Shown here: positions 62,006 to 64,000 of the stretch, one piece after another
How the letters are laid out: each line of letters opens with the position of its first letter
Position numbering within the stretch: the first letter of the stretch is position 1
From: Intestinimonas sp052065695
Lineage (GTDB): Bacteria; Bacillota; Clostridia; Oscillospirales; Oscillospiraceae
DNA length: 64,000 nucleotides
Assembly (NCBI RefSeq): GCF_052065695.1
Contig: NZ_JBQHTM010000001.1
Span: 62,001 to 126,000 of the forward strand
Direction of reading: 5' to 3'
Program-made: the position numbers and the translations under genes
The notes under the pieces: generated by a model
Seen by the model: the letters and a program-made list of their open reading frames with translations, nothing else
What the model was told of the DNA's origin: nothing
The model's database searches: none

Positions 62006-62044
62006 AAGGCGCCCGGACCGATCCAATCGGTTCGGGCGCCTTTT
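62006..62044 (+). terminator. Rho-independent terminator after the response regulator
   Basis: AAGGCGCCCG..ACCGAT pairs with ATCGGT.CGGGCGCCTT, followed by TTG. Confidence 0.88.
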
Positions 62045-62084
62045 GTCTATCGTGGGAGATACATTGGCTCAGAACACAACACAA

Positions 62085-62449
62085 CCCCCCGGCCATCCAA
62101 CGTGACCGGGGGGCTACAGCTGATTCTGAATTTCTACCAAATTGTGTACCTCTGACTTTCTACGGATTTTTAACGCGCTCAAAATCCATCGCTCTGGAAA
62201 AAGACCTTTGCTGTGCAGTTACCACTCGAACAAGCTGTGACACATTCGGTTCCGTCGTCTGCGATATTTCGCTTGAGGTTTGCCGTGTGCATTCTCACTT
62301 CAGTGAGCTTTGTTGGGGAACTTGCTGCGTAGGGGACTTTTTCTTTCTGCTGGAATCTTCAACGCGGTGGGCGCCACCTAGGTTTGACACCCGGGATAAG
62401 GACCCTTGCCTGGTACCGATCAGTACATCGGACTCACCTCATCCTTTCT
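62085..62449 (-). ncRNA. Structured non-coding RNA, class undetermined
   Basis: No coding potential on either strand, yet it has a near-perfect minus-strand promoter (62456-62484) and ends at a GC hairpin CCCCCCGG/CCGGGGGG (62085-62113) with a T-rich tail. About 365 nt. Inside are several stem-loops: GTAC..GTAC near 62421, GGTGG/CCACC at 62367-62380, CTCACT/AGTGAG near 62302, GCGA/TCGC near 62260, GGATTTT/AAAATCC near 62165. It lacks the landmarks of RNase P, tmRNA and SRP RNA. A known clostridial class such as the raiA-motif RNA is possible but not established. Confidence 0.6.
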
Positions 62450-62455
62450 GGCTAT

Positions 62456-62484
62456 ATAGTACAATATAGATGGAGAAATGTCAA
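62456..62484 (-). promoter_or_regulatory. Consensus sigma-A promoter for the ncRNA
   Basis: Minus strand: TTGACA, 17-base spacer, TACTAT, followed by ATAGCC; no start codon or RBS for a protein follows. Confidence 0.88.
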
Positions 62485-62520
62485 TAGGTTTTGTGAAAAA
62501 ACGTATAAAATTTTATAAAG

Positions 62521-62649
62521 AAGGTCACTGCCCGTTATGGGCAAGAGGCAGGAGCGTACAGAACCTTTGTGATCCACATCCTCAACCAGCAGAATGCCAT
62601 AGGGCAGGGGACCGCCACCCGGCTGGACGGAAAAATGAGGTGCGCTTAA
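62521..62649 (+). pseudogene. Relic of a small protein gene
   Basis: A 42-codon plus-strand stretch without a start codon reads YGQEAGAYRTFVIHILNQQNAIGQGTATRLDGKMRCA and stops at 62649; a stop lies directly upstream. It resembles a small protein family I recall in clostridia with an internal TFxIxxxxRQNATWQGTVxWLDG pattern; the fragment lacks both ends. It has normal-looking composition unlike the AT-rich DNA around it. Probably a decayed gene. Confidence 0.4.
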
Positions 62650-62770
62650 ATACCATGGTGACAATGTCACGGTAAGGCATTGAAAAACCTGATAGGCTAT
62701 AAAATCAGAATGAAGCGTATTCCCAGTTTAGGCCGCCGGAGGAAGCCCGGCGGCGGAAAGGCGGTCATGG

Positions 62771-62983
62771 ATGGAAAAGACGGAGAGAAAACGCCGCAGG
62801 GCCTTTGTGTCCACGGGGGACTGTGTGGCCTGCGGCTGCTGCGTCAAGGTGTGCCCCTTTGGGGCCATCGCCGTGGTGAAGGGCATCGCGGCCCGGGTGG
62901 ACGAGGGGCGCTGCGTGGGCTGCGGCAAGTGCGCCAAGGAGTGCCCCGCCACCGTCATTGAGATCCGGGAGGTGGGGGCATGA
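62771..62983 (+). CDS. 4Fe-4S dicluster ferredoxin-like protein
   Basis: 70 residues. Two C-x2-C-x2-C-x3-C-P motifs: CVACGCCVKVCP and CVGCGKCAKECP, each binding a [4Fe-4S] cluster. A short basic N-terminus (MEKTERKRRRAF) precedes the first. It overlaps the next gene by four bases (ATGA), so it is coupled to a membrane Fe-S protein and probably passes electrons to it. The RBS is weak (GGAAAGG, rather far). Confidence 0.93.
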   Translation: MEKTERKRRRAFVSTGDCVACGCCVKVCPFGAIAVVKGIAARVDEGRCVGCGKCAKECPATVIEIREVGA

Positions 62984-63561
62984 AAAAGCACTGGTACGAC
63001 TATCTGTGGGTCCTGTCCCTGACTTATCTCATTCTGGGATTTTTCAACATCCTGTTTGCCTGGCTGGGACTGCTGTGCTTTTTTATCCCCCTCCTCATCG
63101 CCATCATAGGGGGGAACAAGGGCTACTGTAACCGCTACTGCGGCCGGGGCCAGCTCTTCTCCCTGGTGGGCGGCCGCTTTGGTCTTTCCAGGCGGAGGGA
63201 CGTGCCCCGGTGGCTCAAAAGCAAGGCCTTCCGCTACGGTTTTCTGATCTTTTTCTTCGCGATGTTTTTCCAGATGCTGTGGACAACTTTTCTGGTGTTC
63301 AGCGGCGCCCAGGATCTCAGGCAGGTGGTCACCCTGCTGTGGACCTTCCGGCTGCCCTGGCACTGGGCCTATTCCGGCGGTGTGACGCCCTGGGTGGCCC
63401 AGTTCGCCTTCGGCTTTTACAGCGTCATGCTCACCTCCACGGTGCTGGGCTTCCTCACCATGATCCTCTTCAAGCCCCGGTCCTGGTGTGTCTACTGCCC
63501 CATGGGCACCATGACCCAGCTTATCTGCAAGGTGCGGAACGGAAACAAGATCGATGTGTGA
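62980..63561 (+). CDS. NapH/FixG-like membrane 4Fe-4S protein (Fer4_5)
   Basis: 193 residues with four or five membrane helices. Two cysteine blocks of the Fer4_5 type: CNRYCGRGQLF (about 49-60) and RSWCVYCPMGTMTQLIC (about 168-184). Members relay electrons at the membrane in nitrate, NosR or related systems; here the soluble ferredoxin is the clear partner and the acceptor is not known. The end faces a Crp/Fnr regulator, which could control the pair. Confidence 0.85.
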   Translation: MKKHWYDYLWVLSLTYLILGFFNILFAWLGLLCFFIPLLIAIIGGNKGYCNRYCGRGQLFSLVGGRFGLSRRRDVPRWLKSKAFRYGFLIFFFAMFFQMLWTTFLVFSGAQDLRQVVTLLWTFRLPWHWAYSGGVTPWVAQFAFGFYSVMLTSTVLGFLTMILFKPRSWCVYCPMGTMTQLICKVRNGNKIDV

Positions 63562-63565
63562 CGGC

Positions 63566-64000
63566 TCAGGCCTGGCTCAGGCGGCGGAGGCGTTCCGGGT
63601 CCGTGAGCTCCACGGTGCCCCGGGTGAGGCGGACCATACCCTCTCCCTGAAAATAGCGGAGCATCCGGGTGACCACCTCCCGGGCGGTGCCCAAGTGGTT
63701 GGCGATGCGCTCGTGGGTGAGGTGGAGGGAGGTGGTGCCCTCCAGCAGGCTCTCCTCCAGCAGGAAGGCGGCCAGCCGGGCGTCAAAGCTCTTCCACATG
63801 ACCTGCTCCATGAGCCACATGACCTCGGAGAAGCGGCTGCCCATGAGGTCGTTGGTGTAGTTGGCCACGGCGGCCGACTCCTCCATGAGAGACTGGTAGA
63901 TGTCAGAGGGGATCACCCAAAGCTGGGTGTCCTTCTCGGCGGCGATGGTGACGTCGAACTGGATGTTGCGCAAGAGGCAGGAGGCGGAGAACAGGCAGAT
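63566..64000 (-). CDS. Crp/Fnr family transcriptional regulator (partial)
   Basis: The 5' end lies beyond the right edge; 144 residues are seen. They cover the end of the cyclic-nucleotide-type effector domain (ICLFSASCLLRNIQFDVTIAAEKDTQLWVIPSDIY), the dimer helix and the winged HTH (LHLTHERIANHLGTAREVVTRMLRYFQGEGMVRLTRG). The cysteine in FSASCLL could belong to the effector domain. Convergent with the Fe-S membrane gene with a 4-base gap, so a redox or metabolite response for that pair is plausible. Confidence 0.9.
   Translation of the reverse strand: MCLFSASCLLRNIQFDVTIAAEKDTQLWVIPSDIYQSLMEESAAVANYTNDLMGSRFSEVMWLMEQVMWKSFDARLAAFLLEESLLEGTTSLHLTHERIANHLGTAREVVTRMLRYFQGEGMVRLTRGTVELTDPERLRRLSQA

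Noticed and set aside
62085..62449. RNase P RNA, tmRNA or SRP RNA as identity of the ncRNA
   Set aside because: The GAGGAAAGUCC region of RNase P, the tRNA-like ends of tmRNA and the SRP GGAAG-type apical loop are not found.

Overview
The window is 64 kb of GC-rich (roughly 60-65% by eye), low-repeat chromosome. It looks like a spore-forming, anaerobic, GC-rich clostridium of the Oscillospiraceae (Flavonifractor / Lawsonibacter / Intestinimonas-like). The supports are a T-box in front of alaS, spoVT behind a forespore-type promoter, ribonuclease M5, DUF4250 and C_GCAxxG_C_C proteins, Fe-S L-serine dehydratases, a selenium locus and sigma-A promoters with rho-independent terminators. The genus is an inference. 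No rRNA, tRNA, CRISPR array, transposase gene or prophage was seen.

Layout. 1-2.4 kb: selenium locus (end of a YqeB-like gene, selD, a DUF3343 gene, yedF), interrupted by a small inverted-repeat element. 2.4-7.9 kb (minus): a GloA-like lyase followed by an envelope acylation set (acyltransferase-3, MBOAT, DHHW/AlgX-like protein) and an MFS carrier. 7.9-9.5 kb: first L-serine dehydratase operon, with a 234-bp tandem duplication at its 5' end. 10-12.4 kb: ClC channel and a CorC-type CBS protein. 12.4-13.3 kb: gene debris and terminators. 13.3-15.9 kb (minus): FapA/DUF342-CheX-CheY, an orphan chemotaxis-type module. 16.2-17.7 kb: pyk, then a second copy of the inverted-repeat element. 18-29.6 kb: LTA-synthase-type enzyme, a serine hydrolase, a beta-CASP nuclease, YitT, a polyphosphate:AMP phosphotransferase, an S41 protease with SLH repeats and a secreted copper-amine-oxidase-N-like protein. 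29.6-33.5 kb: second, divergent L-serine dehydratase operon with a cation symporter and a divergent LysR regulator. 33.6-36.7 kb: an ABC importer of the TrpX type.

36.8-39.4 kb: TagA/CpsF glycosyltransferase, thymidylate kinase, DJ-1 protein and 5-formyl-THF cyclo-ligase. 39.6 kb: a very cysteine-rich 55-residue protein, opposite mltG and a U32/TrhP protein. 42.5-44 kb: three unknown membrane proteins. 44-47.5 kb: T-box, alaS, DUF4250, HIT. 47.6-48.2 kb: a 0.58-kb inverted pair of hairpin-rich repeats. 48.3-55.5 kb: XRE regulator, comEC, holA, a hypothetical, rnmV, recG and a C_GCAxxG_C_C protein (DNA uptake, replication and repair). 55.6-58.4 kb (minus): glycolipid-type glycosyltransferase, flippase-like protein and 4'-phosphopantetheinyl transferase. 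58.6-62 kb: exoA, spoVT, thpR, then Hpt and a response regulator with a degenerate HD-GYP-like domain. 62.1-62.5 kb (minus): a strongly promoted structured non-coding RNA. 62.5-64 kb: a gene relic, a ferredoxin, an NapH-like membrane Fe-S protein and a truncated Crp/Fnr regulator.

The main unexplained theme is hairpin-rich non-coding DNA sitting between long direct repeats of the neighbouring sequence. Two copies of one 163-166 bp element have related ends (AGCYTGTYGAAAAAG-like) and are each flanked by a 21 or 26 bp duplication of a palindrome. Two further loci (9.4-9.9 and 33.6-33.8 kb) show the same architecture with different inserts. These four loci and the non-coding RNA at 62.1-62.5 kb are the best candidates for something undescribed.
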